Origin: JBFMFH01 sp040752275
Lineage (GTDB): Bacteria > Acidobacteriota > Vicinamibacteria > Vicinamibacterales > JAKQTR01
Direction of reading: 5' to 3'
DNA length: 64,000 nucleotides
NCBI GenBank assembly: GCA_040752275.1
Contig: JBFMFH010000076.1
Coordinates: forward strand, 1 to 64,000
In this document: positions 17,172-24,914 of the stretch, piece by piece
How positions within the stretch are numbered: the first letter of the stretch is position 1
Layout of the letters: each line of letters starts with the position of its first letter
Notes under the pieces: generated by a model
Seen by the model: the letters and a program-made list of their open reading frames with translations, nothing else
What the model was told of the DNA's origin: nothing
The model's database searches: none
Made by a program: the position numbers and the translations under genes

Positions 17172-17341
17172 GTCATGAACCTCGTCGCACGGCCGAGCAG
17201 CCTCGTAGCGGACTTTCGGGTCCATGGCCGACGTCATGGTACCACAGCGGGCAACTGCCGGAATCGCCGCCGATCTCGAGTACACTCACGAGTCCGGCCC
17301 TTCGCCGTTGGCTCCAGCCGCAGGCGGCCGGATCGCTCCTC

Positions 17342-18016
17342 ATGATCAAAGCCGTTCTCTGGGATCTCGATGGCACGCTCGTGGACTCGGCCGAGTTCCA
17401 CTGGTGGGCCTGGCGCGACATCATGGCCGCCGAGGGCGCGCCCATCACCTACGAGCAGTTCGTCCAGTCGTTCGGCAAGCGCAACGACCTGATTCTCGCG
17501 GGCTGGTTCGGTGCGGACATCGACCCTGCGCGGGCCGAGCGTCTCGGGGAAACCAAGGAAGCGCACTTCCGGGACCTGGTCCGCCAGCACGGGGTGTCTC
17601 CCCTGCCCGGCGTGCGTGAATGGGTCACGCGCCTGCACGGCGCCGGCTGGCGCCACGCCATCGCCACCTCCGCCCCGCGCGCGAACCTCGAGGCCGTCGT
17701 CGATGTGATGCACATGCGGCATTTATTCGCCGCGGGCGTGGCCGCCGAGGATGTGACCCGCGGGAAGCCGGACCCGGAGGTCTTTCTGCTCGCAGCGCAA
17801 CGCCTGGGCGCGGAGCCGCGTTCCTCGATCGTGGTCGAAGACGCCCCGACCGGCATCGAGGCGGGCCGCCGGGCGGGGATGCGGACGATCGGTGTGAGCC
17901 TGATGCACAATCTCACGCAGGCGGATGTCTGCGTCGGCACGCTGGAAGAACTGGAGCCGGACGCGTTCGAGCGGCTCATCACAGGGGCCGGGGACCGGGA
18001 GTCGGAGACCAGTTGA
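17342..18016 (+). CDS. HAD-superfamily hydrolase, beta-phosphoglucomutase-like
   Basis: This 224-residue protein has the HAD motifs in order: DLDGTLVDS (nucleophile Asp 8), ATSAPRANLE (motif II), GKPDPEVFLLAA (motif III Lys) and VVEDAPTGIEAGRRAGM (motif IV). The alpha-helical cap between motifs I and II puts it with beta-phosphoglucomutase-like phosphatases and mutases acting on small phosphorylated metabolites. The last residues (GAGDRESETS) and the stop codon are supplied by the dispersed repeat at 17984-18034, so the native C-terminus was probably replaced. ATG 17342 sits just after a divergent gene's promoter region. Confidence 0.85.
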   Translation: MIKAVLWDLDGTLVDSAEFHWWAWRDIMAAEGAPITYEQFVQSFGKRNDLILAGWFGADIDPARAERLGETKEAHFRDLVRQHGVSPLPGVREWVTRLHGAGWRHAIATSAPRANLEAVVDVMHMRHLFAAGVAAEDVTRGKPDPEVFLLAAQRLGAEPRSSIVVEDAPTGIEAGRRAGMRTIGVSLMHNLTQADVCVGTLEELEPDAFERLITGAGDRESETS

Positions 18017-18034
18017 CGATGTCCCCAGTCCCCG
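17984..18034. repeat. GGGGACC/GGTCCCC-type dispersed repeat, copy 2
   Basis: Matches 16301-16340 (GGGGCCGGGGACCGGG, ACCAGTTGACGATGTCCCC). It overlaps the end of the HAD gene and provides its stop codon. Confidence 0.6.
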
Positions 18035-18160
18035 CTCATTGTTCTGGCGTCGCGCCGCAGTCCCTTGCGCACTGACGCACGCCGGTTTCCATGGCCCGAC
18101 GACACCCGGCCGTGAAGATCCTGAAGCTGTCCCCGAACCGGGACACCGCCGTCTCAGCGA

Positions 18161-18826
18161 TCAACCCCAGGCCGGGTCGGGAAAGGCGGCCCGCCTGAGC
18201 CGTTGAACAAGATCGGCCACGAACGTTCGCAGGTCTGCCGGGTCGACGCCCGCGGGAAGGACGGCGTCGTCCGGAATCGTGATGTCGGAAAGGACGAATG
18301 CGAGCGCTGCCGCGGTACATCCCCCGTCCTTCACTTCGGCCCAGGGGAGCATGTGCTCCACGCGCAAGCCCGATCGTTCCAGGAACATGAGGTCGACCAG
18401 GTCACGTTCCTCGGAACGAGACAGAATCGTCGTGATCTTGTTGGTGAAGATCTCCTCGATCGGGTCGACCGTGATGCGACCGAACATCCTCTTGGGGCCG
18501 GCCACCTGCTGAACCCGTTCGAGCACGAGATCCACCACGACGGAATCGTCTCCCTTGGTCACGAGGTGGCGCTCGAAGCCCGGCGCATGCTGTCGGACGA
18601 TGACCGTGGCGCCAATGCTGGCCGCGGCGGCCTCGAGCGCGCGACGGCCGCCCTCAAAGGCCTCGGCCTCCAACGTGAACAGGTCGAGATCGAGCGTCTC
18701 ACGGTGGTGCAGGTAGTATCCGACCAGCGCAGCACCACCTGTGAGAAAGAACCGCTGCTCGATGCTGAAGTACGCATCGAGCAGAGACCGCTGGAGTGCA
18801 GTCAGCCTATCGCCGGAGAAGGCCAT
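18161..18826 (-). CDS. AbiEii/AbiGii-type nucleotidyltransferase toxin
   Basis: This 221-residue protein has the AbiEii-type transferase core: FLTGGAALVGYYLHHRET (GG/GS motif) followed by LDLDLFTLE (catalytic Asp pair), then VVVDLVLERV and DPIEEIFTNKITTIL. AbiEii toxins transfer nucleotides to RNA and cause growth arrest, including during phage infection, when released from their antitoxin. The upstream gene overlaps by 20 bp and encodes a 99-residue partner. The first 108 bp of this gene are part of a 400-bp direct duplication. The product appears complete and its motifs are intact. Confidence 0.8.
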   Translation of the reverse strand: MAFSGDRLTALQRSLLDAYFSIEQRFFLTGGAALVGYYLHHRETLDLDLFTLEAEAFEGGRRALEAAAASIGATVIVRQHAPGFERHLVTKGDDSVVVDLVLERVQQVAGPKRMFGRITVDPIEEIFTNKITTILSRSEERDLVDLMFLERSGLRVEHMLPWAEVKDGGCTAAALAFVLSDITIPDDAVLPAGVDPADLRTFVADLVQRLRRAAFPDPAWG

Positions 18827-19118
18827 CGCGCTGCCATCCCTCGATCAGGAATTGCCAGAACCGCCGCCGGCGACCACGTCGGCGCCCGAGAACGGGCAGC
18901 GTCGCCGCCACGTCGGACGGTGTGACGAAGTGCCAGACGTCGGAATCCCGGGCTTCGCGCAAGAGCTTCCCCATCAGACGCAGGCGCTCGTGTTCGTTGC
19001 GCCCGGCCGTCAGCGCCGCGCGGAGTTCGGCCACCGAGATGTCCTCATCCCAGACGAAGTATGGGCGGGCGGCTGGATCGGACAAGTCCGCGGAGAGCGC
19101 GCGCATGAGCGTACACTA
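18719..19118. repeat. 400-bp direct repeat, left copy
   Basis: Aligns base for base with 20615-21014 (constant offset 1896, no net indel), with scattered substitutions. It covers the 5' end of the AbiEii-like gene and the whole 99-residue partner gene. Confidence 0.9.
18807..19106 (-). CDS. 99-residue partner/antitoxin candidate of AbiEii toxin, copy 1
   Basis: A helical 99-residue protein (WDEDISVAELRAALTAG, LLREARDSDVWHFVTPSDV, RRRFWQFLIEGWQRDGLL). It overlaps the AbiEii-like gene by 20 bp in the order partner-toxin. It does not have the winged-helix-plus-AbiEi layout of the classical antitoxin, but its position supports that job. A near-identical paralogue (about 92% by eye) lies at 20703-21002. 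The function is inferred from context only. Confidence 0.65.
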   Translation of the reverse strand: MRALSADLSDPAARPYFVWDEDISVAELRAALTAGRNEHERLRLMGKLLREARDSDVWHFVTPSDVAATLPVLGRRRGRRRRFWQFLIEGWQRDGLLRR

Positions 19119-19317
19119 GCCGCAGCCGCGCCCCCGCGCAAGGGAAGGGGCCAACACACGGCGCGCCGCAGCGCCGCCACTGAGAGAACCGCGACGTGCT
19201 CGCGGCGCTCCTGCAGGAACTGCGCGGCGAGCTCGCGGTCCTGGCGCGCGAGCTGGGATCTCGGCCCTGGCAGCCTCTTCGGGATCGGTGCTGCGCGCGT
19301 GCCGCAGAACATGGGTG

Positions 19318-20349
19318 TCAACGAGGCGCACGATCGTGGAGCTCGCCCCGAGTGAGGCCACCTCGCGCACGGAACCGAGGACTCGATGCCAGCACCCGGT
19401 CCTGGAGCGCCCGCAGCGGCTGGACGTCGGTTCCTTCGAATCCGAGATCGGCCACGAGCCCGTGATCCGTGGCGCCGATCTCAATCGCCCGGATGCCGCT
19501 CCAGTCCGGCTCGTCGATGGCCCGAGCGGTGAGGGCGGTCCGCATCAGGTCGCGCACCGTCGCGGCTGGCTCCTCGCAATTCGAACCCATCGAACCCGGG
19601 TGGATGACGAAACCGGGCAGCGTCTCCACCAGCCGGAGCTTGTTGTGCCGGTCGTACACGAGGATATGGGATGGAATGTCGACACCGCGCCGCGCGAGTT
19701 CGAGGAACGCCAGGCCGAAGTAGCTGTGCACCTCGCGGGATCCTGAACCCGAGGCGCATCCTCGCGCGTACGTGCGGCTGCGCCGCATGAGGTAGAACTG
19801 CTGGAAGGCACCGGTTTCCCACGACCCGAGCGGGGCGGGCAGGTCGTATCGCCGCCGGCATTCGATCTTCACCCTCGGCTTCGACCATGCGCGGGTGGCC
19901 CAGCGGCGTCGCCAAGCCCTCGGGTAGATCTCGCGGTAGCTCTCGCGAAGCATGATCCTGGCCTGAGGGCGATACTCCCGCACGAGCGCGCGGTATTGGT
20001 CGTCGCCTGGGCCTCCGCGGATCTCGAGTTCCTTCGCCATCCGCGAGTTGATCTGCTCGTAGAAGTGCCTCAGGACCGCTTCGTCGAGCTCCGACACCAG
20101 CTCAACGCGCGCCATGTGCGTATGGGTCTTGCGCCGCCAGTGCTGGCCCGCGAGCGGTTCGCTGAACAGGAGCAGCGAGCACGGCTCCGCGGCCGACAGG
20201 CTATCCGCCAGCGCGCGATGATCGCGAGGCCAGTCGGGCTCACCGCCGTAGTCCGCGAGCGAACGCAGCAGGTCAGCCACCTCCCGTCGAGGCGTGGCGA
20301 ATCGGCGCCGCTCGACAGTCAGCGGCGCGGTCAGGGGTGGGTTCGTCAC
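19318..20349 (-). CDS. Unknown 343-residue protein inside the duplicated locus
   Basis: Translation begins at GTG 20349, which overlaps the stop of a 50-residue gene in a GTGA arrangement. The protein is basic and soluble, with an Arg/Trp-rich middle (YPRAWRRRWATRAWSKPR), an alpha/beta C-terminal half (HSYFGLAFLELARRGVDI, HILVYDRHNKLRLVETL) and a final GATDHGLVADLGFEGTDVQ. I recognise no family. It and the small partner are bracketed by two 400-bp direct repeats of the AbiEii locus, so they may have arrived or been duplicated with it. A nucleic-acid role is possible from charge alone; that is speculation. Confidence 0.6.
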   Translation of the reverse strand: MTNPPLTAPLTVERRRFATPRREVADLLRSLADYGGEPDWPRDHRALADSLSAAEPCSLLLFSEPLAGQHWRRKTHTHMARVELVSELDEAVLRHFYEQINSRMAKELEIRGGPGDDQYRALVREYRPQARIMLRESYREIYPRAWRRRWATRAWSKPRVKIECRRRYDLPAPLGSWETGAFQQFYLMRRSRTYARGCASGSGSREVHSYFGLAFLELARRGVDIPSHILVYDRHNKLRLVETLPGFVIHPGSMGSNCEEPAATVRDLMRTALTARAIDEPDWSGIRAIEIGATDHGLVADLGFEGTDVQPLRALQDRVLASSPRFRARGGLTRGELHDRAPR

Positions 20350-20498
20350 GTGGCCTTGAGGATCTCCTTGTCCGCCGAGGACCCGTAGAAGCGGCGCTCT
20401 CGGTGCGCGTTGTCGTTGCGCAGCGCCAGCAGCTCTTCGTGGCGTTTCTTGAGGGTCTTGAGCCACGCCAACCCCTCGTTGATGGTGATCTGAGCCAT
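20346..20498 (-). CDS. 50-residue helical protein
   Basis: Too short for most ORF scans. It reads MAQITINEGLAWLKTLKKRH, then EELLALRNDNAHRERRFY and ends DKEILKAT. A single charged helix is predicted, perhaps a coiled coil. Its stop overlaps the GTG of the 343-residue gene by 4 nt, so the two are translationally coupled. A perfect 10-bp dyad lies 22 bp upstream of the start. Confidence 0.6.
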   Translation of the reverse strand: MAQITINEGLAWLKTLKKRHEELLALRNDNAHRERRFYGSSADKEILKAT

Positions 20499-20520
20499 CG
20501 TTCTTCCTTCCGCTCTCGGA

Positions 20521-20543
20521 CGACGACGATGCCATCGTCGTCG
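20521..20543. promoter_or_regulatory. Perfect dyad upstream of the 50-residue gene
   Basis: CGACGACGAT-GCC-ATCGTCGTCG, 10-bp arms with a 3-nt spacer. It sits just ahead of the start at 20498 on the minus strand. It could be an operator or an mRNA hairpin; there is no evidence for either beyond position. Confidence 0.35.
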
Positions 20544-20587
20544 CAGAAACGCAAGAGGGGGAGATGCATGCCGAGCGAGGCTGCGCC

Positions 20588-20722
20588 TCAGACCGCCGAG
20601 GCATGTGGGGGCGGTCCGACCAGCGCAGCACCACCTGTGAGAAAGAACCGCTGCTCGATGCTGAAGTACGCGTCGAGCAGAGACCGCTGGAGCGCAGTCA
20701 GCCTATCGCCCGAGCAGCCCAT
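20588..20722 (-). pseudogene. Truncated second copy of the AbiEii-type toxin
   Basis: The frame starts as MGCSGDRLTALQRSLLDAYF and continues to FFLTGGAALVG as in the intact gene at 18161-18826. Homology then stops at 20615, where the 400-bp repeat ends, and an unrelated tail reaches a TGA after 44 codons. The catalytic Asp pair is lost, so no toxin is made. Confidence 0.85.
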
Positions 20723-21014
20723 CGCGTTGCCACCCCTCGATCAGGAATTCCCAGAACCGCCGCCGGCGGCCAAGCCGGCGCCCGAGAACAGGCAGCGCCG
20801 CTGCCACGTCGGACGGCGTGACGAAGCGCCAGACGTCGGAATCCCGGGCTTCGCGCAAGAGCTTCCCCAGCAGACGCAGGCGCTCGTGTTCGTTGCGCCC
20901 GGCCTTCAGCGCCGCGCGCAGTTCGGCCACCGAGATGTCCTCATCCCAGAGGAAGTACGGCCGGGCAGCCGGATCGGACAGGTCCGCGGAGAGCGCGCGC
21001 ATGAGCGTACACTA
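20615..21014. repeat. 400-bp direct repeat, right copy
   Basis: Partner of 18719-19118, same orientation and same length. The two copies bracket 1.5 kb carrying the 343- and 50-residue genes. Confidence 0.9.
20703..21002 (-). CDS. 99-residue partner/antitoxin candidate, copy 2
   Basis: Nearly identical to the product of 18807-19106; substitutions are scattered and conservative (FLWDEDISVAELRAALKAG). The frame is intact although the toxin beside it is truncated, so it could act as an orphan antitoxin against the intact toxin nearby. Confidence 0.65.
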   Translation of the reverse strand: MRALSADLSDPAARPYFLWDEDISVAELRAALKAGRNEHERLRLLGKLLREARDSDVWRFVTPSDVAAALPVLGRRLGRRRRFWEFLIEGWQRDGLLGR

Positions 21015-21627
21015 CCAAGGAAAGGCGTCTCGGACGAACCCATTCGTCGCCAGCCACTGGGGTCCACCGCTCACGCCCCGGCCCGCCGCACCGCCGGTAC
21101 GGCTCGGAGCAGGCGCCAAGCCGCGTGCCAACATCGACCTCCGAAACGACCGTCCACCCGTTCTTCTGTGTTGACTTCCAGGCGGCAATGGCCCCAAGAT
21201 CGGGCGGCTGGCAACATGCCTCTCACAGGCGCTCCCCGGCGGCCAGCGCGATCTCGTCGGCGTGACGTGGCGGCTTTCTCGGTCGGGCATGCCCCCCATG
21301 GCTGCTGAGGGAAGGGGGTTCATCTGCCCCGATTCCATCGGACGAATTGGTAGGTCACTGGCGGTCTGGCTGTGTGGCCGCGCTTCCACCACGGGCCGCG
21401 CGCACCAGCCATCGGCCGCCCGTCTCGGCGTCGGCGCCGACGCGGGCGGCGTACGACCCCATTCGCCTACTGGGAGCGGACGACTGCGAGTGGGTCGGTT
21501 TGGACTGACACGATCCCTCGAGCCGGTCGTCCGGCGTTGCGGTAGAGCGTTCTCCGCGCGACACCGATGTGGAGGGGCTCGGCTTGCGTGAGGGATGTCC
21601 TCGCCTTCGCCTTTCCTGGGAGGGGTT
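21015..21627. other. Gene-free region with an upstream element shared with 37165-37310
   Basis: No credible gene is seen in these 613 bp. Positions 21160-21290 are clearly related to 37165-37310: both contain TTCTGTGTTGACTTC, a GATCG-GCGGC block, CAGGCGC-CCC and GCGTGACGTGGCG followed by CTCGGTC. In this copy TTGACT (21171-21176) is kept, but the sequence at the -10 position is CCAAGA rather than TATAGA. This is the probable promoter region of the SPFH/pentapeptide operon. Confidence 0.6.
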
Positions 21628-22683
21628 ATGTTGCTCAAGACGGTCCTCGCTGTCGTCACCTGGACGGTGGGGATCCTCGTCACGTTTTGGCTGATCGTGA
21701 CGTTCTGGCGCACGCTGCGCAGCCGAGGACTGCTGGCGGCGCTGCGCTCGATGGTGAAGCGGGTTCCTGTGTCGTTGGCGCTGACGGCCATCGGGCTCAG
21801 CCTGCTCTATCTCAGTCTCGTGTTCGTCGAACCGCAACAGGTCGGCGTCGTCGTGTCGCTCATCGCGCCGACCGGGTATCGCGACCAGCCGCTGCGGTCC
21901 GGGCTGCGCTGGATCGTGCCCCTCCTTGAGGAAGCGACCATCTACCCCATCTCGTATCAGACCTACACGATGGCGTCCAAGCCCACCGAAGGCCAGTTGC
22001 CTGGCGACGATTCGATCATGGCGCGCACGTCCGATGGTCAGGAGGTCTCGCTGGATACGTCCACGATCTATCAGATCGATACCGAAGAGGTGATCCGCCT
22101 GCACATCGAATGGCAGCACCGCTACGTGAACGAGTTCGTGCGCCCTGTCGTGCGCGGCTTGGTGCGCACGTTCGTCTCGCAGTACACCGTCGACGAGGTC
22201 AACAGCTCCAAGCGGTTGGACCTCGAGCGCGACCTGGATCAGCAGATTCGGAGGGTGCTCCAAGACAAGGGGTTGATGCTTGATCGGTTCATCCTTCGGA
22301 ATGTGGCGTTCTCGAAGGAGTATGCGGCGGCAGTCGAGCAGAAGCAGATCGCGCAGCAGGCCAAGCTGCAAGCCGAGAATGAAGCCGAGAAGGCCCGCAG
22401 GCTGGCACAGGGCGAGGCCGACGCGACCCGCACGAAGGCGGGAGGCCAGGCGGACGCCCTCAAACTGGTCGCTGCGGCGCTGGCGCAGAACAGGAACCTC
22501 CTCACCTATCATTACATCGACAAGCTCTCGCCTCGCATCCAGGTCATGCTTGTGCCGAACAACGCGCCGCTGATCCTGCCGCTGCCTCAACTGGAGGCGG
22601 CGTTTCCGGCCACGCCGCCGGCGGTGCCGAAGAGCCCTGAGGCAGCACCACCGCGGCCGCCTGGACCCGTGCGCCAACGGTGA
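21628..22683 (+). CDS. SPFH/prohibitin-domain membrane protein
   Basis: This 351-residue protein has two N-terminal membrane helices (residues 5-25 and about 45-65, VSLALTAIGLSLLYLSLVFV), an SPFH domain of roughly 170 residues (VEPQQVGVVVSLIAPTGYR, then ISYQTYTMASKP and DGQEVSLDTSTIYQI), and an Ala/Glu/Gln-rich coiled coil (QKQIAQQAKLQAENEAEKAR). It ends in a Pro-rich tail. SPFH proteins oligomerise into membrane microdomain cages and scaffold proteases or stress proteins. ATG 21628 follows GGGAGGGG; an in-frame start at 21595 lacks a site. It heads a five-gene run whose members are all predicted envelope proteins. Confidence 0.88.
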   Translation: MLLKTVLAVVTWTVGILVTFWLIVTFWRTLRSRGLLAALRSMVKRVPVSLALTAIGLSLLYLSLVFVEPQQVGVVVSLIAPTGYRDQPLRSGLRWIVPLLEEATIYPISYQTYTMASKPTEGQLPGDDSIMARTSDGQEVSLDTSTIYQIDTEEVIRLHIEWQHRYVNEFVRPVVRGLVRTFVSQYTVDEVNSSKRLDLERDLDQQIRRVLQDKGLMLDRFILRNVAFSKEYAAAVEQKQIAQQAKLQAENEAEKARRLAQGEADATRTKAGGQADALKLVAAALAQNRNLLTYHYIDKLSPRIQVMLVPNNAPLILPLPQLEAAFPATPPAVPKSPEAAPPRPPGPVRQR

Positions 22684-22695
22684 GGGGAGCGTGTG

Positions 22696-23655
22696 ATGGC
22701 CAGAGTCTTCGGCGCGATCGTGGGCGCGTGCGCCCTCGCCCTGCTCGGCGGGTGCACCTCGCTGCTCCCGGAAGGCTGCCCGCCGGAGTGCGGGTACGCG
22801 ACCCTCATTGGCAAAGACCTGCGAGGGATCAATCTGAGCCAGGCGAACCTGGCGGAAGCCCGGCTCAAGAAGGCACTGCTGACGGGCGTCGATCTGCGCG
22901 GGGCCGATTTGTCCGGGGCGGTGTTGTTTGAAGCGAACCTGCGGGATGCCACGTTGAGCGATGCCCTGCTGATCGGGGCCGACCTGCGGCGAGCGAATCT
23001 CGGGAATGTCGACTTTCAACGGGCGAACCTGACAGGCGCCAGCCTGGGCGGCGCGAACCTGACGGGCGCAAACCTCGCGCTCGCGACGCTCCGCAACGCC
23101 GATCTCAGCGATGCGCAGATGAACGGCCTGGACGTCAGCGGCAGCAATCTGAGCGCGGTGAATCTGGCGGGCGCACGCCTCGGCGCGGCGAACCTGACTG
23201 GCAGCAACCTCAATGGGGACAACTTGAGCGCGGCGGACCTCAGCGGCGCCTTGCTGATGCACTGCAATCTCGCCGGCGCCTGGCTGAACCTCGCCACCCT
23301 GGGCGGCGCGAACTTGGACCACGCCAACTTGAACGGCGCGAGTCTCTACGGAGCGGACCTCGCCGGGGCCATTCTGCACCAGGCTCAACTCCGCGGCGTC
23401 AACCTGATCGGCGCCAAGCTGAACGGCGCCGACCTGCGCGGTGCGGATCTGAGCGGCGCCCGGCTCATCTACGCCGAGCCCCTCGACCTGGGTGATGCGG
23501 TGCTCGATCCCAAGCTCATTGAACTGAATGCGGCGAAGCGCGCTCCGCTCAATCGGGATGCCGACCTGAAGGGGGCGCGCTACGACAAGGCCACCCGCTG
23601 GCCCGCCGGGTTCCGGGTACCGCCCGAGGCGAACCTGCAGGGGACCGCGCCATGA
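22696..23655 (+). CDS. Pentapeptide-repeat lipoprotein
   Basis: This 319-residue protein has a lipoprotein signal (CALALLGGC, lipobox Cys near residue 21), the Cys-bearing linker PEGCPPECG, and about 25 uninterrupted A(D/N)LXX pentapeptides (e.g. GADLRRANLGNVDFQRANL). These form a right-handed quadrilateral beta-helix. Functions in the family range from DNA mimicry to scaffolding; here the lipid anchor places it on the periplasmic or outer-membrane face. ATG 22696 follows AGGGGAG; a GTG one codon upstream is possible. Its stop overlaps the next ATG (ATGA). A collapsed paralogue with the same leader lies at 37367-37558. Confidence 0.9.
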   Translation: MARVFGAIVGACALALLGGCTSLLPEGCPPECGYATLIGKDLRGINLSQANLAEARLKKALLTGVDLRGADLSGAVLFEANLRDATLSDALLIGADLRRANLGNVDFQRANLTGASLGGANLTGANLALATLRNADLSDAQMNGLDVSGSNLSAVNLAGARLGAANLTGSNLNGDNLSAADLSGALLMHCNLAGAWLNLATLGGANLDHANLNGASLYGADLAGAILHQAQLRGVNLIGAKLNGADLRGADLSGARLIYAEPLDLGDAVLDPKLIELNAAKRAPLNRDADLKGARYDKATRWPAGFRVPPEANLQGTAP

Positions 23656-24914
23656 CCGCGCGGACGCGGCTTGCAGGCCTGGGGCTGTGCCTGGTCGTGG
23701 CCGCGTGTCGCGGCCAGGCTCCCTCGCCCGCCCCGGCCGCCGGCGCGGCGGCGGCCTCGGGGGGCGGCGCGTGTTCGGTGCAGGTCGGCCTCATCACGAC
23801 CACCGCCACGCCAGCGGTGCAGGAACAGATGAACGGCATGCAGTTGGCCCGGGATGAGGTGAATGCGGCGGGAGGGCTGGCCGGCTGCCAGGTCGACCTC
23901 GTCATCAAGGACGATGCGAACCTGCCCGAGACGGCGCGCGGCCTGGCCCGCGAGTTGGCGGCGTCGCCGCGCCTGCTGGCCGTGTTCGGCACCAATAGCA
24001 CGGCCAGCACCATGGCGGCCTTGGCGGTCACGGAACGCGCGGCCATCCCGTTTATCGTGCCGTCGGTGTCGGGCGGGCTGGTCACCACCATGGGGTACCG
24101 CTGGGTCTTCCGGCTGGCCGCACCGGAAACGGCGCTCGTGGCGGCGTTGTTCGAGTTCATCGCCACCCTCGAAGCCCGGTTGGATCTCCGATCGATCGCG
24201 GTCGCGTACCCGCTGACCGTGTCGGGACTCAGCATGTTCGTCGCCGTGGAGAACCAGGCGCGCACGCAGGGCGTAAGCGTCGTGGCGGCGGAGGAGTACC
24301 CGCCGAACGGGGGCGACTTCCGCGCGCAACTGGCCCGCGTCCGACGCGCCAGCCCGGATATGGTGTTCTTCGACGCGAGCCCGCCGGATGATGCGGCCGC
24401 ATTGATGGCGCAGGCGCGGGAACTGGACCTGAACCCGAAGCTCTTTCTCGCCATCACCGGGCCGTTCGTGCGCCCCGGGTTCGCGAAGGTCGGCGAGTAC
24501 ATGATCGTCGGCTCGCAGTGGACGGCCGATGCGCCGTGGCACGACGAGCGTGGGCAGACGGCCCCGACGTTCGAGGCGAAGTACCGCGATCGGTTTGGCG
24601 TCCCGCCCAACATCCGGGCCGTCTCCACGTATACGAGCCTGTTTGTGGTGAAGCGGGCGCTCGAGCAGGCGGCGGGCACTTCGGTGGAGTGGTCCAACAT
24701 CCCGGCGGTGCGCGCCCTGTTGCGGACCGGTCTCCACGCGGTCGACATCCCCGACACGCTCTTTGGCCCCATCAACTTCGACCAGGCCGGTCAGAACGCG
24801 CATCCCGTGTTGCTGGCGCAGATCCAGAAGAGCGCGCACGTGCTGATCTACCCCGAGGCGCTCAGGCTGCGCTCCCCGATCGTGCCGGTCCCTCCGTGGA
24901 AGGAGCGGCAATGA
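23652..24914 (+). CDS. LivK-type periplasmic ligand-binding lipoprotein
   Basis: This 420-residue lipoprotein (LCLVVAAC lipobox) has the periplasmic-binding type 1 fold of branched-chain amino acid receptors: QVGLITTTATPAVQEQMNG, then ARDEVNAAGGLAGCQVDLVI, FGTNSTASTMAALAVTERAA and IPFIVPSVSGG. It would bind a small ligand at the cell surface or in the periplasm. No LivHMGF permease or ATPase is nearby, and it overlaps pentapeptide lipoprotein genes by 4 nt at both ends (ATGA). A sensory or scaffolding role within this operon is therefore more likely than transport; that is inference. Confidence 0.87.
   Translation: MTARTRLAGLGLCLVVAACRGQAPSPAPAAGAAAASGGGACSVQVGLITTTATPAVQEQMNGMQLARDEVNAAGGLAGCQVDLVIKDDANLPETARGLARELAASPRLLAVFGTNSTASTMAALAVTERAAIPFIVPSVSGGLVTTMGYRWVFRLAAPETALVAALFEFIATLEARLDLRSIAVAYPLTVSGLSMFVAVENQARTQGVSVVAAEEYPPNGGDFRAQLARVRRASPDMVFFDASPPDDAAALMAQARELDLNPKLFLAITGPFVRPGFAKVGEYMIVGSQWTADAPWHDERGQTAPTFEAKYRDRFGVPPNIRAVSTYTSLFVVKRALEQAAGTSVEWSNIPAVRALLRTGLHAVDIPDTLFGPINFDQAGQNAHPVLLAQIQKSAHVLIYPEALRLRSPIVPVPPWKERQ

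Noticed and set aside
18203..18925. Plus-strand 240-codon frame over the AbiEii gene
   Set aside because: It is the complement of a gene with clear nucleotidyltransferase motifs and has no domain of its own.
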